From: an uncultured Tolumonas sp.
GTDB lineage: Bacteria; Pseudomonadota; Gammaproteobacteria; Enterobacterales; Aeromonadaceae
Length of the DNA: 64,000 nt
Reading direction: 5' to 3'
NCBI RefSeq assembly: GCF_963556105.2
Contig: NZ_OY829945.1
Span: 298,501-362,500, forward strand
Shown here: positions 1 through 10,770 of the stretch, in pieces
How the letters are laid out: every line of letters begins with the position of its first letter
Numbering within the stretch: the first letter of the stretch is position 1
Notes under the pieces: generated by a model
The model's input: only the letters and a program-made list of their open reading frames with translations
Database searches by the model: none
What the model was told of the DNA's origin: nothing
Translations under genes and position numbers: made by a program

Positions 1-1
1 T

Positions 2-3000
2 TTATTGCCGGCGCCGTTAGCGGCGAATGTGCAATCCATTCATGGTGCGTTAGCTTTTCAGTTGTGGTTAGAGCGCACACCAGGGCAATGGCAAAGCGCG
101 TTGTTGCAATTGGGTTTAAACCGGCTGGGTTGGCAACAGGCAGAAAAAACGCATAGCTTAGAATTACAAGGTGGCGAGCTGATCTGGCAGCGTCAGCCGG
201 ATGGTTGGCAATTACGCAGCCAAGGGTTACAGCTGCACAGCGAAAACCAGCCATGGCGTGATTGGCAGTTACAACTCGATAAACATGCGATGCAATATGC
301 CGGACAGATGGATCCGCTCCAGCTGAGTGAGTTAACCCCCTTGGCTGGCTTATTCTTGCCGATGGATTCTGTTGCCTCGGAAGCATTGCGAACACTGGCG
401 CCACAAGGGCAACTAAATGAGCTGCGTTTTTCTCGTGATGCGAAGCATGACAACTGGTTGTTTACTGGCCAGTTGCAACAAATGCAGTGGCAACGTTGGA
501 AAATGGTGCCGGGGTTACATCAAATTGATGCGGCTTTTAGTCTGTCACCCAAAGGCATTGCGTTGTCACTCCAGCAATTGGAGCCGCAAAACTGGGATCT
601 GCAGCCGTATTTTGAAAAGCCCTGGCCCGTGCATGCTTTTTCGGCGGACCTGAATTGGCAAATGCAAGATGGCAGTTGGGCGCTAACAGCCGATCAGGTG
701 CAGCTAAATACGGATGTGGTGAACACCACGACGCAATTTCGTTTAAGCCAAGATGCCGCGCAGCCGTTGTTTTTGGCGCTGGATAGCCGTGTCGATTTGC
801 AAGATGCCAGTCAGGCGCATTTCTATTTCCCGCATGGTGCCATGGGTGAGCCGGTTATTGATTACCTGACCAAAGCCTTACAGGGCGGACAAGCGAAGAA
901 TGCGAAGATCCTGTGGCATGGTTCCTTCCACGATTTTCCTTTTGCCGAACACAATGGCGTATTTCAGGCTTGGGTGCCGTTGCGCAATGCCACGTTCCAG
1001 TTTGGTGACGGGTGGCAACCATTACACCAAATGGCGTTAGATTTGCTGTTTGAAAATGATCGACTGGATATGCAAAGCGACCATGCCCTGCTGGGTGAAG
1101 CGAGTACTCCACGTCTGCATGCCTGGTTCCCGAAACTGGCACCGGGTGCTCATTTGTTTATTGATGCCGATATTGCCGGCACGGGCGAAGCAGTCAGCGA
1201 TTATCTGTATCGTTCACCCTTGCAGGAATCGGTTGGCGCTGCTTTGCGTGCCGTACAGATCCAAAAGCCGCTGACTGGTGCCTTGCAGTTAGATATCCCA
1301 TTAGATGGGGGCGCCGTTAAGGTTAATGGCGACGTCAAACTGGCTGGCAACAGCCTGTATATTCCAAGCTTGGATCTGCCGCTGGAACAACTGCAAGGTG
1401 ATTTAACTTTTGATGACAATAAGACCGGCAGCAATGGCTTACAGGCTTCGTTGTGGGGGCAACCGCTGCAAATACAATACGCCGGTGAGCAAAAGGAAAA
1501 AGAGTATCAGGTTAAATTAGGTCTGAATGGTGAATGGGCTAACCAGCGCGATAAAGTGTTGCCAAGTTTAGCCCATCAAACTTTGCAGGGAAAAGCGAAC
1601 TGGCAAGGTGCTTTGGATCTGCATTTGTATAATGGCGGGCATTATTTCTACGATGCCCAACTCAGTAGCCCGCTCAGTGCATTGGCGCTGGAGCTGCCGG
1701 CACCGTATAACAAACCGGCTGGACGGAATTGGCCGTTACAGGTCAAGGTCACCGGCAATCAAGAAAGCAGTGTGATCACAGGTTCATTGAATCATGAATG
1801 GCAACTGCAAGCCGATTGGGTGCCGGAGCAAAAACAATTCCGCCGTTTCTGGTTGGATAATCAGGTCATTGAGCGCAGTGCCGGGCCGCGTTTACCTTTC
1901 TCGGTTAGTACTATTTTAAGTGAAGCTGATGTGTCAGCCTGGCTGGATTGGTGGCAACGCTGGCCGAGCAATGGCCAACAAGCGGTTAACCAACTCTTTC
2001 CTGCGATTGGTGCCATTGATGTGCGGGTCGATAAATTACATCTCGCCGATCAATTGTGGCGTGATGTTCGCCTCAGCATGAGCCCGGATCGCAATGGCAG
2101 CAAGATCTGGCTGGAAAGCAGTAAGGCACAGGGTTTGATCCAATTGCCAGCGAGCAAAGAGAAGCCGATCCAGATTGATATGGCCCGATTATATTGGGCG
2201 GACAGTGGTGATGAACAACCGCCGGCAGCCCCCATGAGCCTGACCACGCAACAAGCGTGGCTGGCGCGGTGGCCAAATTTACGTTTTAGCTGTCAGGATT
2301 GCCGTTATGGTGGCAATACGCTGGGGCAGATCAGCGGTCATTTGTATCCGGTTAAACAGGGCGGCGAAGTTCGCGATCTGCACTGGCAGGTGGCGAACTC
2401 TCAATTTGATGGTCAGGCCAGTTGGCTGATCCAAGATAACCAGCCTCGCAGCACCTTACAAGGTAAATTTGTTAGCAATAATACCGAGTTATTTTTAGGG
2501 CATTTTGGTTTTGACCCGGGTCTGACCGGCACCAAAAGCCAGCTGGATCTAGATTTATCCTGGCCTGGAGCATTACCACAGCCCCATTTTGCGACCTTAA
2601 ACGGTGAAATCAAAATGGAAACCGGCGAGGGTATTTTGCGGGAAGTGAAAAATACCAGCGGTAATCGGTTGTTATCTCTGTTTTCGTTAGATGCCATTGT
2701 GCGTCGTATCAGCCTCGATTTCCGCGATATCTTTGGTGAAGGTCTCTATTTCAAAAAAATGAGCTTCAGCAGCAAACTGGATCGGGGTGTGCTGCGTAAT
2801 GATGATCTGTTGCTGCAAAGTAATTCCGGTGATCTGCGCGGGCATGGTATTGTCGATTTAGGGCAAAAACAGATCGATTATCAGGTGACGTTTTCACCGA
2901 CGTTAACCGGCGGTTTTGGTGTTGCCACGGCGTTTGCCATTACGCCGATCACCGGTATTGCCGTATTAGCGGCCACCACGATTTTGCAGCCGGTGTTTGA

Positions 3001-3121
3001 TGTGATCACCCAAGTGAGTTATTCCGTCAAAGGTGATATTGCCAAGCCCAAAATTACCGAGCTGGGTCGAAAACAAGAGAAGGTTAAATTGCCGGCGCCA
3101 GTAACCAAGGAGAGCAAGTGA
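2..3121 (+). CDS. yhdP: YhdP family AsmA-like protein, C-terminal part (5' end off the window)
   Basis: The reading frame is open from the first bases, so the gene begins upstream; 1,039 residues are visible of a family usually near 1,270. The sequence is rich in the Trp/Gln/Leu beta-strand pattern of DUF3971/AsmA-like proteins. It ends with a conserved AsmA_2-type segment: a GVLRNDDL stretch, a hydrophobic stretch near residues 965-1005 and a charged Lys-rich tail. YhdP is an inner-membrane-anchored, periplasm-spanning protein which, with TamB and YdbH, moves phospholipids to the outer membrane (known from E. coli). The stop overlaps the start of the nitrilase gene by one base, so the two are probably co-transcribed, followed by tldD. 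The identification is firm; the missing N-terminus (membrane anchor) cannot be assessed. Confidence 0.9.
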   Translation, partial: LLPAPLAANVQSIHGALAFQLWLERTPGQWQSALLQLGLNRLGWQQAEKTHSLELQGGELIWQRQPDGWQLRSQGLQLHSENQPWRDWQLQLDKHAMQYAGQMDPLQLSELTPLAGLFLPMDSVASEALRTLAPQGQLNELRFSRDAKHDNWLFTGQLQQMQWQRWKMVPGLHQIDAAFSLSPKGIALSLQQLEPQNWDLQPYFEKPWPVHAFSADLNWQMQDGSWALTADQVQLNTDVVNTTTQFRLSQDAAQPLFLALDSRVDLQDASQAHFYFPHGAMGEPVIDYLTKALQGGQAKNAKILWHGSFHDFPFAEHNGVFQAWVPLRNATFQFGDGWQPLHQMALDLLFENDRLDMQSDHALLGEASTPRLHAWFPKLAPGAHLFIDADIAGTGEAVSDYLYRSPLQESVGAALRAVQIQKPLTGALQLDIPLDGGAVKVNGDVKLAGNSLYIPSLDLPLEQLQGDLTFDDNKTGSNGLQASLWGQPLQIQYAGEQKEKEYQVKLGLNGEWANQRDKVLPSLAHQTLQGKANWQGALDLHLYNGGHYFYDAQLSSPLSALALELPAPYNKPAGRNWPLQVKVTGNQESSVITGSLNHEWQLQADWVPEQKQFRRFWLDNQVIERSAGPRLPFSVSTILSEADVSAWLDWWQRWPSNGQQAVNQLFPAIGAIDVRVDKLHLADQLWRDVRLSMSPDRNGSKIWLESSKAQGLIQLPASKEKPIQIDMARLYWADSGDEQPPAAPMSLTTQQAWLARWPNLRFSCQDCRYGGNTLGQISGHLYPVKQGGEVRDLHWQVANSQFDGQASWLIQDNQPRSTLQGKFVSNNTELFLGHFGFDPGLTGTKSQLDLDLSWPGALPQPHFATLNGEIKMETGEGILREVKNTSGNRLLSLFSLDAIVRRISLDFRDIFGEGLYFKKMSFSSKLDRGVLRNDDLLLQSNSGDLRGHGIVDLGQKQIDYQVTFSPTLTGGFGVATAFAITPITGIAVLAATTILQPVFDVITQVSYSVKGDIAKPKITELGRKQEKVKLPAPVTKESK

Positions 3122-3942
3122 TGCAGTTGGTCGCACTACAAATTAATGCTCAGGCCGATTGGTTGCAAAATCGAGCCCAAATTGCCACCTTGTTGCAACG
3201 TTTGCCTGTTGAGCGCCCGTGTCTGGTGTTATTACCGGAAAACTTCGCGTGTATGGGAGCACCACACGATTATCAACAACTTGCGGAACCGTTAGGTTCC
3301 GGTCGTGTGCAGCGCCAGCTGAGCGAGTGGGCAAAAGAGTTTGGTATCTGGCTGGTGGCGGGGTCATTACCGACTTTGTTACCCCAGCAAAACCGGGTAC
3401 ACACTACATCGCTGGTGTTTAATCCGCAGGGTGAACTGGCCGGTTTTTATCACAAATTACATCTGTTTGATGTTGATGTCGCTGATGCGCGTGGTCGCTA
3501 CCGTGAATCGGATGCCTTTATGGCCGGCCATGAAACCTGCGTGGTGGCATCCCCGTTTGGTGGACTCGGGCTCAGCATCTGTTATGACGTGCGTTTTCCT
3601 GAGCTGTATAAGCGACTGCGTCAGCAGGGTGCCGATGTGTTATTAGTGCCGGCCGCTTTTACTAAAGTGACCGGGCAAGCGCATTGGCTGCCATTATTAC
3701 AAGCACGGGCAATTGAAAATCAATGTTATGTCGTGGCGGCAAACCAATGTGGTAGCCACGATGGCAACCGTGAAACGTGGGGCCACTCAGTGATCATCGA
3801 CCCGTGGGGTGAAATATTGGCCCAGCAAGGTTATCAACCAGGCTTGATCGCTGCCTCGCTCGATCGACAAAAAATCGAACATATCCGCAATACAATGCCG
3901 GTGCAGCTGCATGCCAGACTGACTCCGGTCTGGAGAGAATAA
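3121..3942 (+). CDS. Nitrilase-superfamily amidase (deaminated-glutathione amidase-like)
   Basis: A 273-residue carbon-nitrogen hydrolase with the full catalytic triad: Glu40 in LPENF, Lys112 in YHKLHLFD and Cys154 in [12 protein letters not shown]. The [10 protein letters not shown] and CYDVRFPE motifs are typical of the Nit1/Nit2/YbeM branch, which removes the amide from deaminated glutathione, a metabolite-repair role. Substrate is inferred from the motifs only. I chose ATG at 3121 because the AAGGAG at 3107-3112 is 8 nt upstream; a GTG at 3118 is the alternative and would give a 4-base overlap with yhdP. The order yhdP-nitrilase-tldD is a recurrent gammaproteobacterial neighbourhood. Four bases separate it from tldD. 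Confidence 0.88.
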   Translation: MQLVALQINAQADWLQNRAQIATLLQRLPVERPCLVLLPENFACMGAPHDYQQLAEPLGSGRVQRQLSEWAKEFGIWLVAGSLPTLLPQQNRVHTTSLVFNPQGELAGFYHKLHLFDVDVADARGRYRESDAFMAGHETCVVASPFGGLGLSICYDVRFPELYKRLRQQGADVLLVPAAFTKVTGQAHWLPLLQARAIENQCYVVAANQCGSHDGNRETWGHSVIIDPWGEILAQQGYQPGLIAASLDRQKIEHIRNTMPVQLHARLTPVWRE

Positions 3943-3946
3943 TTCA

Positions 3947-5392
3947 ATGTTGTTACCGCAAGTCAGTGAACGATTGTTAGCAGCGCATGGTCTGGATCAG
4001 GATATTCTGGCGCAACAACTACGCCAGTTGATGAGTCATCAGATTGATTTCGGCGATTTCTATTTCCAGAGCGGTGTTCATGAATCATGGATGCTGGAAG
4101 ACGGTATTGTTAAAGATGGCAGCTATAACATCGAACAAGGTGTCGGTGTGCGCGCAATCAGTGGTGAGAAAACCGGGTTTGCCTATTCCGATGAACTCAG
4201 CCTAAACGCGTTACAACAAGCCGTGATCGCAGCCCGTGGTGTTGCGAGCAATGGCGGGGATGCCAAAGTGAAGATCTGGCAACCGGCACAACCGCTAGCG
4301 CGTTATCTGGCGTTAGATCCGTTACCGGGTTTACCTCAGCAGCACAAAATTACGCTCTTGGAAGAGTTGGATACTTTTGCCCGCTCGCTGGACCCAGCGG
4401 TCACGCAAGTGATGGCATCACTATCTGGTGTGTATGAAGAAGTCTTGATTGCCGCGACTGATGGCACCTTGGTGGCGGATATTCGCCCGTTGGTGCGTCT
4501 CAGCATTACCGTATTGGCGGAGCGCAATGGCCGTCGGGAACGCGGTAGCAGTGGTGGCGGTGGCCGTTGTGGCTACGATTATTTCTTTGAACTGGAACAG
4601 GGTGAAACACGCGCGCATGGTTACGCCCGTGAGGCGGTGCGTCAGGCTTTAGTCAATCTGGAAGCTATCGATGCCCCTGCTGGCATGATGCCGGTGGTGC
4701 TTGGTGCGGGCTGGCCGGGTGTGTTGCTGCATGAAGCTGTAGGGCATGGTCTGGAAGGCGACTTCAACCGTAAAGGCTCATCCGCGTTCAGCGGTAAGAT
4801 CGGTCAACAAGTGGCGTCAAAGCATTGCACGATTGTCGATGATGGTACGCTGGCTGGGCGCCGTGGTTCATTGAGCGTCGATGATGAAGGTACACCAACG
4901 CAATACAACGTATTGATTGAAAACGGCATTCTGAAAGGTTACATGCAGGATAAACTAAATGCCCGCTTGATGGGGGTTGCTCCAACCGGGAATGGTCGTC
5001 GGGAATCTTACGCTGCGTTGCCGATGCCACGTATGACCAATACCTACATGCTGGCCGGTGAACACGATCCGCAAGCGATCATTGCTTCCGTGAAAAAAGG
5101 CATTTATGCGCCAAACTTTGGTGGCGGCCAGGTGGATATCACCTCCGGCAAGTTTGTATTTTCGGCCTCAGAAGCTTATCTGATCGAAAATGGCAAAATC
5201 ACCGCCCCGATCAAAGGCGCGACGCTGATTGGCAATGGCCCGGAAGCGATGAAACAAGTCTCAATGGTGGGTAACGATCTGGCGCTGGATAAAGGCGTTG
5301 GTGTGTGTGGTAAAGATGGTCAGAGTGTGCCGGTCGGGGTTGGTCAGCCAACGCTGAAACTGGATGAACTGACGGTCGGTGGTACGCAATAA
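3947..5392 (+). CDS. tldD: Metalloprotease TldD
   Basis: A 481-residue protein, exactly the length of E. coli TldD. The zinc-binding HExxxH motif is visible at His262-His266 ([13 protein letters not shown]), followed by the conserved [11 protein letters not shown] and glycine-rich C-terminal half. TldD pairs with TldE (PmbA), which lacks the metal site, to form a heterodimer that cleaves unfolded peptides; in E. coli it is needed for microcin B17 maturation and CcdA degradation. The partner gene tldE lies 676 bp downstream beyond the oppositely oriented yjgA. A short spacer and no terminator separate it from the nitrilase gene, so it is likely the last gene of the yhdP transcript. A strong terminator follows at 5400-5430. 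Confidence 0.96.
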   Translation: MLLPQVSERLLAAHGLDQDILAQQLRQLMSHQIDFGDFYFQSGVHESWMLEDGIVKDGSYNIEQGVGVRAISGEKTGFAYSDELSLNALQQAVIAARGVASNGGDAKVKIWQPAQPLARYLALDPLPGLPQQHKITLLEELDTFARSLDPAVTQVMASLSGVYEEVLIAATDGTLVADIRPLVRLSITVLAERNGRRERGSSGGGGRCGYDYFFELEQGETRAHGYAREAVRQALVNLEAIDAPAGMMPVVLGAGWPGVLLHEAVGHGLEGDFNRKGSSAFSGKIGQQVASKHCTIVDDGTLAGRRGSLSVDDEGTPTQYNVLIENGILKGYMQDKLNARLMGVAPTGNGRRESYAALPMPRMTNTYMLAGEHDPQAIIASVKKGIYAPNFGGGQVDITSGKFVFSASEAYLIENGKITAPIKGATLIGNGPEAMKQVSMVGNDLALDKGVGVCGKDGQSVPVGVGQPTLKLDELTVGGTQ

Positions 5393-5399
5393 CCCCAAA

Positions 5400-5430
5400 G
5401 AAAAAGGCGTGAAGATTCACGCCTTTTTTT
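5400..5430. terminator. Bidirectional terminator between tldD and yjgA
   Basis: A perfect 7-bp GC-rich stem (GGCGTGA/TCACGCC) with a 4-base loop, flanked by five A on the left and seven T on the right, so it can act as an intrinsic terminator for both convergent genes. Confidence 0.88.
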
Positions 5431-5458
5431 ATCTCGCTCTCATCGGTTCAGAACGCGA

Positions 5459-5983
5459 TTACAGCTGTTCTTCCATGTGTTCACGCAGATATTTGAACAG
5501 TTCACGAAATGCTGCCGGTGGATGGTTCGCGGCTTGTTCTTTCTTCACGCGACTCACCAATTGGCGCAGTTTCTGACGTTCCAACGTATGGCATTCCCCG
5601 ATCACCGCGTTGATTGCATCATCACCATCAGCAATCAATTTATCGCGCCACTGTTCCAGTTTATGCAAACGCGCATTGGTGCTGTTATTACGGCTGTGGA
5701 TCTGATCCAGCACGGCTTTAATTTCGGTAATATCACGGTTACGCATCATTTTACCGACAAACTGCAGGTGGCGGCGCAGTGCTTCGTGTTTACCTTTTAG
5801 CTTATGCCCCATGGCAATGGCGTCGATAAGATCTTCATCCAGTGGCACACGCTCCAGCTCAGCAGGCTTTAAGTTGACCAGCTCTTCGCCCAGTTTTTGC
5901 AACGCAGCGGCTTCACGTTTCAGACCTGTCTTGCTGACGTAATCGTCATCCGACTCATCGTGGGTTGGTTTTTGATGATTCAT
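5459..5983 (-). CDS. yjgA: Ribosome-associated protein YjgA (DarP family)
   Basis: A 174-residue, highly charged helical protein matching the YjgA/DarP family (about 180 residues). It shows the family segments SKTGLKREAAALQKLGEEL near the N-terminus, RHLQFVGKMMR in the middle and a C-terminal LFKYLRE helix. DarP associates with late 50S assembly intermediates and helps maturation of the peptidyl-transferase region (known from E. coli). The start is placed at 5983, where the N-terminus matches the family (MNHQ...) and an AAGGAAGAG sits upstream; the open frame runs 29 codons further but without family similarity. It lies on the opposite strand between tldD and tldE, with 85 bp separating it from the divergent tldE. 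Confidence 0.9.
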   Translation of the reverse strand: MNHQKPTHDESDDDYVSKTGLKREAAALQKLGEELVNLKPAELERVPLDEDLIDAIAMGHKLKGKHEALRRHLQFVGKMMRNRDITEIKAVLDQIHSRNNSTNARLHKLEQWRDKLIADGDDAINAVIGECHTLERQKLRQLVSRVKKEQAANHPPAAFRELFKYLREHMEEQL

Positions 5984-6068
5984 GGTGTCACTCTTCCTTA
6001 ATTCCTCCCTTATATGGTAACAGGTATCTGTGATAGCCTGTGAAAAAATGCAGCAAGGCCAGGCCGAC

Positions 6069-7412
6069 ATGAATTCTCAGGAACAAATTTTACAAGAACA
6101 ACACAAACTCGAACGTGTCGTGAGTGATGCGTTACAGATCGCTCAGGAGTTGGGTGCCGATACCGCGGAAATTTCTATCAGCAAACAAACCGGTATCTCC
6201 ATTAACACCCGTGGCGGTGAAGTCGAAAATATCGAATTTAATAAAGATGGTGCCCTTGGTATCGCGATCTATCGGGATGGCCGTAAAGGCTCGTCATCCA
6301 CTGCGGATCTGAGCGTCAGCGCCATTCGTCGTTGTATCGAAGCGGCACTGGAGATTTCGCGTTATACCGCCGTTGACCCTTGTGCCGGGCTGGCCGATCG
6401 TGACCTGATGGCATGGGACGCACCCGATCTGGATCTGCTGTATCCGGTCGCGCTGGAGCCACAATACGGTATCGAACTGGCGTGTCGTTGCGAACAGCAT
6501 GCGCTGTCATTAGATAAACGCATCAAACAGTCAGATAACGGCAGTTTTTCCAGCCACCATGGCATCAAGGTGTATGGCAACACGCATGGTTTTGTGAAGG
6601 GGTATGCCGCCAGCCGTCATTCCCTGAGCTGTGTGCTGATCGGTGAGCAAGACGGCGATATGCAGCGTGACTACAGTTACAGCACGGCGCGAGAGTTGTG
6701 TGATCTGTGGACACCAGAGCGTATCGCCGAAGATGCGGTGTGCCGAACGGTGTCGCATTTGGGGGGCCGTAAGATCGCGACGACCGAAGTGCCCGTGTTG
6801 TTTCTGCCGGAAGCAGCAAACAGCCTGTTTGGTCACCTGGTGTCGGCGATCAGTGGCGGCAACCTATACCGTAAATCAACCTTCCTGTTGGATAGCCTGG
6901 GGCAACAACTGTTCCCGGATTGGTTCCAGATCAATGAATTTGCTCATCTGCCGAAAGGGCTGGCGAGTTCGCCATTTGATGGCGAAGGTGTGCGCACGCA
7001 AGATCGTTCCATCATCGAAAATGGTGTACTGCAAACTTATCTGCTGACTGCGTATTCGGCGCGGAAACTGGGTCTGCAATCGACCGGTCATGCTGGTGGT
7101 ATCCATAACTGGCGGGTTGATGGACAAGGTCAGAGTCTGGATACGCTGATGCAACAGATGGGCACTGGCTTAGTGGTTAGTGAACTGATGGGGCAGGGTG
7201 TGAACATCGTTACTGGCGACTATTCGCGCGGGGCGAGCGGATTCTGGGTGGAAAACGGGCAGATTGCTTATCCGGTGGAAGAGATCACCATTGCCGGCAA
7301 TCTGAAAGATATGTTCCGTCAAATTGTGGCGGTGGGGAATGATATTGATCCGCGCTGCAGTTTACAGAGTGGTTCGGTGCTGATTGAACGCATGAAAATT
7401 GCGGGGAATTAA
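6069..7412 (+). CDS. tldE: TldE (PmbA), non-metal subunit of the TldD/TldE protease
   Basis: A 447-residue protein (E. coli PmbA has 450) matching PmbA end to end: [40 protein letters not shown] and [12 protein letters not shown]. As expected for TldE it lacks the HExxxH zinc motif of TldD and would form the non-metal half of the heterodimer. The start at 6069 fits the family N-terminus; ATG codons at 6048 and further upstream in the same frame are less likely because they would add unmatched residues and run into the promoter region of yjgA. It is transcribed divergently from yjgA and convergently with yeeX. Confidence 0.93.
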   Translation: MNSQEQILQEQHKLERVVSDALQIAQELGADTAEISISKQTGISINTRGGEVENIEFNKDGALGIAIYRDGRKGSSSTADLSVSAIRRCIEAALEISRYTAVDPCAGLADRDLMAWDAPDLDLLYPVALEPQYGIELACRCEQHALSLDKRIKQSDNGSFSSHHGIKVYGNTHGFVKGYAASRHSLSCVLIGEQDGDMQRDYSYSTARELCDLWTPERIAEDAVCRTVSHLGGRKIATTEVPVLFLPEAANSLFGHLVSAISGGNLYRKSTFLLDSLGQQLFPDWFQINEFAHLPKGLASSPFDGEGVRTQDRSIIENGVLQTYLLTAYSARKLGLQSTGHAGGIHNWRVDGQGQSLDTLMQQMGTGLVVSELMGQGVNIVTGDYSRGASGFWVENGQIAYPVEEITIAGNLKDMFRQIVAVGNDIDPRCSLQSGSVLIERMKIAGN

Positions 7413-7422
7413 GCAGAAATGA

Positions 7423-7445
7423 CAGACGGCCGCATAGGCCGTCTG
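7423..7445. terminator. Hairpin between convergent tldE and yeeX
   Basis: A 9-bp perfect stem (CAGACGGCC/GGCCGTCTG) with a 5-base loop directly after the tldE stop. No long T run follows on either strand, so it is a weak or factor-assisted terminator at best. Confidence 0.5.
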
Positions 7446-7458
7446 CTAAACCAAGCGA

Positions 7459-7788
7459 TTACTCGGCAGTGCCTTCTTTACGGAAGGTACGTGGGAAATT
7501 ACGCAGCTGTTTGCTGGCTTCACGACGTTGTTTCGACAGCTCAGCGCCGACGATGGTCAGGTCATCCACGCGATCTTCATAATCACCCTTCATGTTGTGG
7601 ATGATTTCCAGAATGTCGTCGTAGCTCATGCCTGGTTTCAGGTATTCGGTCAGGTTAGCCAACAGTGCAACACGTTTCTGGTTGTCACGGATTTTGCGGG
7701 CATTGTCTTCGATTTCACGGGTCATCTTGTTTTTCAGACGAGCCACGCGTACGAATTCCAGAATGTTATTCATTTCGTTGTTTTGCAT
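7459..7788 (-). CDS. yeeX: DUF496 family protein YeeX
   Basis: A 109-residue coiled-coil protein that matches E. coli YeeX (109 residues): [19 protein letters not shown]-type repeats, YLKPGMS and [11 protein letters not shown] are all present. The function of the family is unknown; the heptad pattern suggests an elongated dimer. I start it at the ATG at 7788, which gives the family length; an ATG at 7803 in the same frame would add five residues and cannot be excluded. It is convergent with tldE. The 66-80 bp to the next minus-strand gene upstream (the small membrane protein) are enough for its own promoter, or it may be read from the rep transcript. Confidence 0.88.
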   Translation of the reverse strand: MQNNEMNNILEFVRVARLKNKMTREIEDNARKIRDNQKRVALLANLTEYLKPGMSYDDILEIIHNMKGDYEDRVDDLTIVGAELSKQRREASKQLRNFPRTFRKEGTAE

Positions 7789-7869
7789 TGTGTTATCCAC
7801 CATTCTCAGCTTGTTGATTCTTCTCTGACCACTGGTTATTGGCTGTGGTTTGTTCTCATCCTGCCATGT

Positions 7870-8199
7870 TTAAGGCACAAGAGCCAGATCCTGATTTAGT
7901 AAATCGGCCAATTCAATAATATCCATACTCCGAGTCCGCCTTCCAGCAAATATTGCCAGTGGAATTCGCGATGCCACAGTCCGGCGAAAAAAAAATCCGC
8001 CGGCCAGCGCGATGGCCGCCAATGGGTAATAAATCAGCTCACCCATTTGATCAAACAGCGACAGCATCAGTAACCGCAAGGATGTTGGCAGCCAAATCCC
8101 CAGCCAGCCGAGCACGATAATCGCAGGCACAATGCCTAAAGCCAGCGAACTTAGACGTAGTTTCGGAGTCAATGGCATACGCCAGCGCGACAGTGACAT
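7870..8199 (-). CDS. Small membrane protein downstream of rep
   Basis: A 109-residue protein I cannot assign to a named family. It has a basic N-terminus (MSLSRWRMPLTPK), a first hydrophobic helix near residues 18-38, a second near 57-72, then a basic patch (FFRRTVASR, AGRRTRS) and an acidic amphipathic C-terminus (MDIIELADLLNQD). That layout suggests two membrane helices with a cytoplasmic tail. An AAAGGA lies at a good distance upstream of the start, overlapping the end of rep; only four bases separate it from the rep stop codon, so the two are one transcript. No functional link to the helicase is implied. Confidence 0.72.
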   Translation of the reverse strand: MSLSRWRMPLTPKLRLSSLALGIVPAIIVLGWLGIWLPTSLRLLMLSLFDQMGELIYYPLAAIALAGGFFFRRTVASRIPLAIFAGRRTRSMDIIELADLLNQDLALVP

Positions 8200-8203
8200 G
8201 GCT

Positions 8204-10228
8204 TTATCCTTTCGCTTTCAGCATGGCGCGTAAATTGGCGATCCCGGTTTTGCCTTTCTCTTGTCGTTGTTCGGCACTGGCGGGCTCCTTGCGTAATTCC
8301 CACTGCAGATCATCTTGTGGCAGTTCCAGCAGGAAACGGCTGGGTTCCGGGTTCATCGTGGAACCAAACTGGCGGCGCTCTTTGCATAACACAAAACTGA
8401 GTTCAGTCTGTGCGCGGGTAATGCCTACGTATGCCAAACGGCGTTCTTCGTCGATATTGTCTTCATCAATGCTGACCTGATGCGGTAGCAGGCCCTCTTC
8501 CATGCCGATCATAAACACATACGGAAATTCCAGCCCTTTTGAGGCATGCAAGGTCATCAGTTGCACCTGATCGAGCTCTTCATCGCCTTCGTTGCGCTCC
8601 AGCATATCGCGCAGGGTAAAACGCGCCACCGCTTCGCTTAAGCTCAGTGCCGGTTCGTCTTGCTGTGGATCGCCGGCCAGCATGTCGGTCAGCCAGCGAT
8701 ATAAGGTTGATACGTTTTGCATGCGCATTTCCGCAGCTTTCGGGCTCGGTGATGTTTCATATAACCAGGCTTCATAGTGAATGTCTTTGATGAGATCACG
8801 CACCACCTCTTCGCTGTTACCGCGTTCGGCATTGTCACTCATGCGGCATAACCATTCGCAAAAATGGCGCAGCGCCTGTAAGCCTCGGCCATGCAGATGT
8901 TGCTCTAAGCCAATCTCAAAACTGGCAGCATAGAGACTTTTGCCGCGCTGATTGGCGTACTGGCCGAGTTTTTCCAGCGTGGTGGGGCCGATTTCGCGTT
9001 TTGGCAAGTTCACCACACGCAGGAAGGCGTTGTCATCATCAGGGTTCACCAGCAGACGCAGGTAAGCCATGATGTCTTTGATTTCCGTACGCGAGAAAAA
9101 CGAGGTGCCACCGCTGATTTTGTACGGAATGCGGTTTTGCATCAGGATCTTTTCCAGCAAGCGCGATTGATGATTACCGCGATACAAAATGGCGTAATCC
9201 TTCCAGCTGGTGCGGTTCATGAAACGATGCCCCATGATTTCCGCAGCGACCTTTTCCGCTTCATGATCTTCATTTTTTGCAGTCAGCACCCGCACTGGCA
9301 TACCGTAATCCAACTCGGAAAACAGCTGTTTATCAAACACGTGCGGGTTATTGGCGATCAAGATGTTGGCACACTTCAAGATGCGGCCTTTCGAGCGGTA
9401 GTTTTGCTCCAGCTTGATTACACGCAGATTGCTGAAATCTTCCTGCAGTCGCACCAGATTTTGTGGTTGTGCGCCGCGCCAGGAGTAGATCGATTGGTCA
9501 TCATCACCTACCACAGTAAAACGGGCGCGTGCGCCAACCAGCAACTTCACCAGCTCATACTGACTGGTGTTGGTGTCTTGATATTCATCGACCAGCAGAT
9601 AGCGAATACGGCTTTGCCAGTGTTCCCGTACTTCCTGATTGGTTTTCAAGAGCAGTGTCGGTAGCAAAATCAGATCATCAAAATCCAGCGCATTGTAGGC
9701 ACTCATCTGCCGCTGATAGCGGTCATACCATTTCGCAAATTTTTGTTCATCCGGCGTGTGCGCGCGTTTCAGTGCTTGCGCGGGCAGAACCAGATCATTT
9801 TTATAGCGCGAGATAGCCTGCACTAATTGTTGTAACAATTCCTTGTCACCCTGTATCTCTAGCTCGGTCAGCTCTTTGAGCAGACTCATCTGATCGGCAT
9901 CATCAAACAGGGAAAAATTGGCTTTCAGTTGCAGATGCTGATGTTCCCGGCGGATCAGATCCAGCCCGAGAGAATGGAAGGTGGAAACCGTCAGGCCACG
10001 CGCCTCTTTACGACCGAGTGTCTGTGCGACACGTTCTTTCATCTCTTTGGCGGCTTTATTGGTAAAGGTGACCGCAAAAATATGCCGTGCCTGATAACCG
10101 CATTCGCGGATCAGGTAAGCAATTTTTGAAGTAATGACCCGGGTTTTGCCACTACCGGCACCGGCCAAGACCAGGCAGGGCCCGGATACATACTGCATTG
10201 CATCCAGTTGTCGGGGGTTGAGTTTCAT
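8204..10228 (-). CDS. rep: ATP-dependent DNA helicase Rep
   Basis: A 674-residue superfamily 1A 3'-5' helicase; E. coli Rep has 673. Motif [11 protein letters not shown], motif Ia [14 protein letters not shown], motif [12 protein letters not shown], motif [16 protein letters not shown] and motif [10 protein letters not shown] are all present. The N-terminus ([14 protein letters not shown]) and the LFDDADQ segment identify Rep rather than UvrD. Rep associates with DnaB and clears protein roadblocks ahead of the fork. The C-terminus after residue 640 is short and basic, as in Rep. It is divergent from the gene at 10308, with 79 bp between the two starts. Confidence 0.97.
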   Translation of the reverse strand: MKLNPRQLDAMQYVSGPCLVLAGAGSGKTRVITSKIAYLIRECGYQARHIFAVTFTNKAAKEMKERVAQTLGRKEARGLTVSTFHSLGLDLIRREHQHLQLKANFSLFDDADQMSLLKELTELEIQGDKELLQQLVQAISRYKNDLVLPAQALKRAHTPDEQKFAKWYDRYQRQMSAYNALDFDDLILLPTLLLKTNQEVREHWQSRIRYLLVDEYQDTNTSQYELVKLLVGARARFTVVGDDDQSIYSWRGAQPQNLVRLQEDFSNLRVIKLEQNYRSKGRILKCANILIANNPHVFDKQLFSELDYGMPVRVLTAKNEDHEAEKVAAEIMGHRFMNRTSWKDYAILYRGNHQSRLLEKILMQNRIPYKISGGTSFFSRTEIKDIMAYLRLLVNPDDDNAFLRVVNLPKREIGPTTLEKLGQYANQRGKSLYAASFEIGLEQHLHGRGLQALRHFCEWLCRMSDNAERGNSEEVVRDLIKDIHYEAWLYETSPSPKAAEMRMQNVSTLYRWLTDMLAGDPQQDEPALSLSEAVARFTLRDMLERNEGDEELDQVQLMTLHASKGLEFPYVFMIGMEEGLLPHQVSIDEDNIDEERRLAYVGITRAQTELSFVLCKERRQFGSTMNPEPSRFLLELPQDDLQWELRKEPASAEQRQEKGKTGIANLRAMLKAKG

Positions 10229-10307
10229 ACCTTGTCACCATTACCACATTGCGTCGGACGAGCAGTATAGCAAAACAGAGGAAAGATACCTTGTAGGAGG
10301 CAGGTCG

Positions 10308-10727
10308 ATGGCTTATGTAAATTCAGGAATCGAGGTGAAAAGTGCACACTATGATTGGAAGATCATCATAGTGATTGCGCTATTTTTAGCGCTGGTAATC
10401 GTCTTGGTGGCGTTGAAACTGGTTTATCCGAATTTTGAACCGGCAAAATTACTAGCTGGGGGAGCCCCATTAGCATCTGCCAGTGCAGAACCGATGAAAA
10501 ATACACGACCCACCATGGCGACAAAGCCAGTCGCCAAGGTCTCTAACCCAGTTACGCCACAGCCGCAAATAAAACCAACATCTCCCGTTGCACCGCAGCC
10601 TCCGATAGTACGTCCTGTCACGGTGGTGAGCACCAAAATACAACCATTGAGTTCGGCACATAATACGGGTGCGACATCCGCCATCGTTTGTTCCGCCGAA
10701 GATCGCGAAGCACAGCTTTGCCAGTAA
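10308..10727 (+). CDS. Single-pass membrane protein with Pro-rich periplasmic arm and a Cys-flanked C-terminal tail
   Basis: A 139-residue protein of unknown family. The start at 10308 has a strong GTAGGAGG 7-8 nt upstream; the frame is open further 5' but runs into rep. Residues 1-18 are a short cytoplasmic segment, 19-38 a hydrophobic helix, then a low-complexity Ala/Pro/Thr/Val-rich stretch (about 55-120) that should lie in the periplasm. The C-terminus carries Cys128 and Cys138 in the pattern C-x2-EDR-x3-LCQ, which is also the exact end of the protein encoded 43 bp downstream. The two genes are very likely one operon. The topology (N-in, one helix) is an inference from the hydrophobic profile. 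No enzymatic motif is visible; a scaffold or partner role for the TAXI protein is plausible but unproven. Confidence 0.75.
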   Translation: MAYVNSGIEVKSAHYDWKIIIVIALFLALVIVLVALKLVYPNFEPAKLLAGGAPLASASAEPMKNTRPTMATKPVAKVSNPVTPQPQIKPTSPVAPQPPIVRPVTVVSTKIQPLSSAHNTGATSAIVCSAEDREAQLCQ

Positions 10728-10770
10728 CGCATCACTAAAAATTACTAAACAGGGATTGAAGAGGTCGTAA

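Noticed and set aside
9137-9664. 175-codon plus-strand open frame inside rep
   Set aside because: Antisense to rep with no start signal; the composition is that of a shadow frame.
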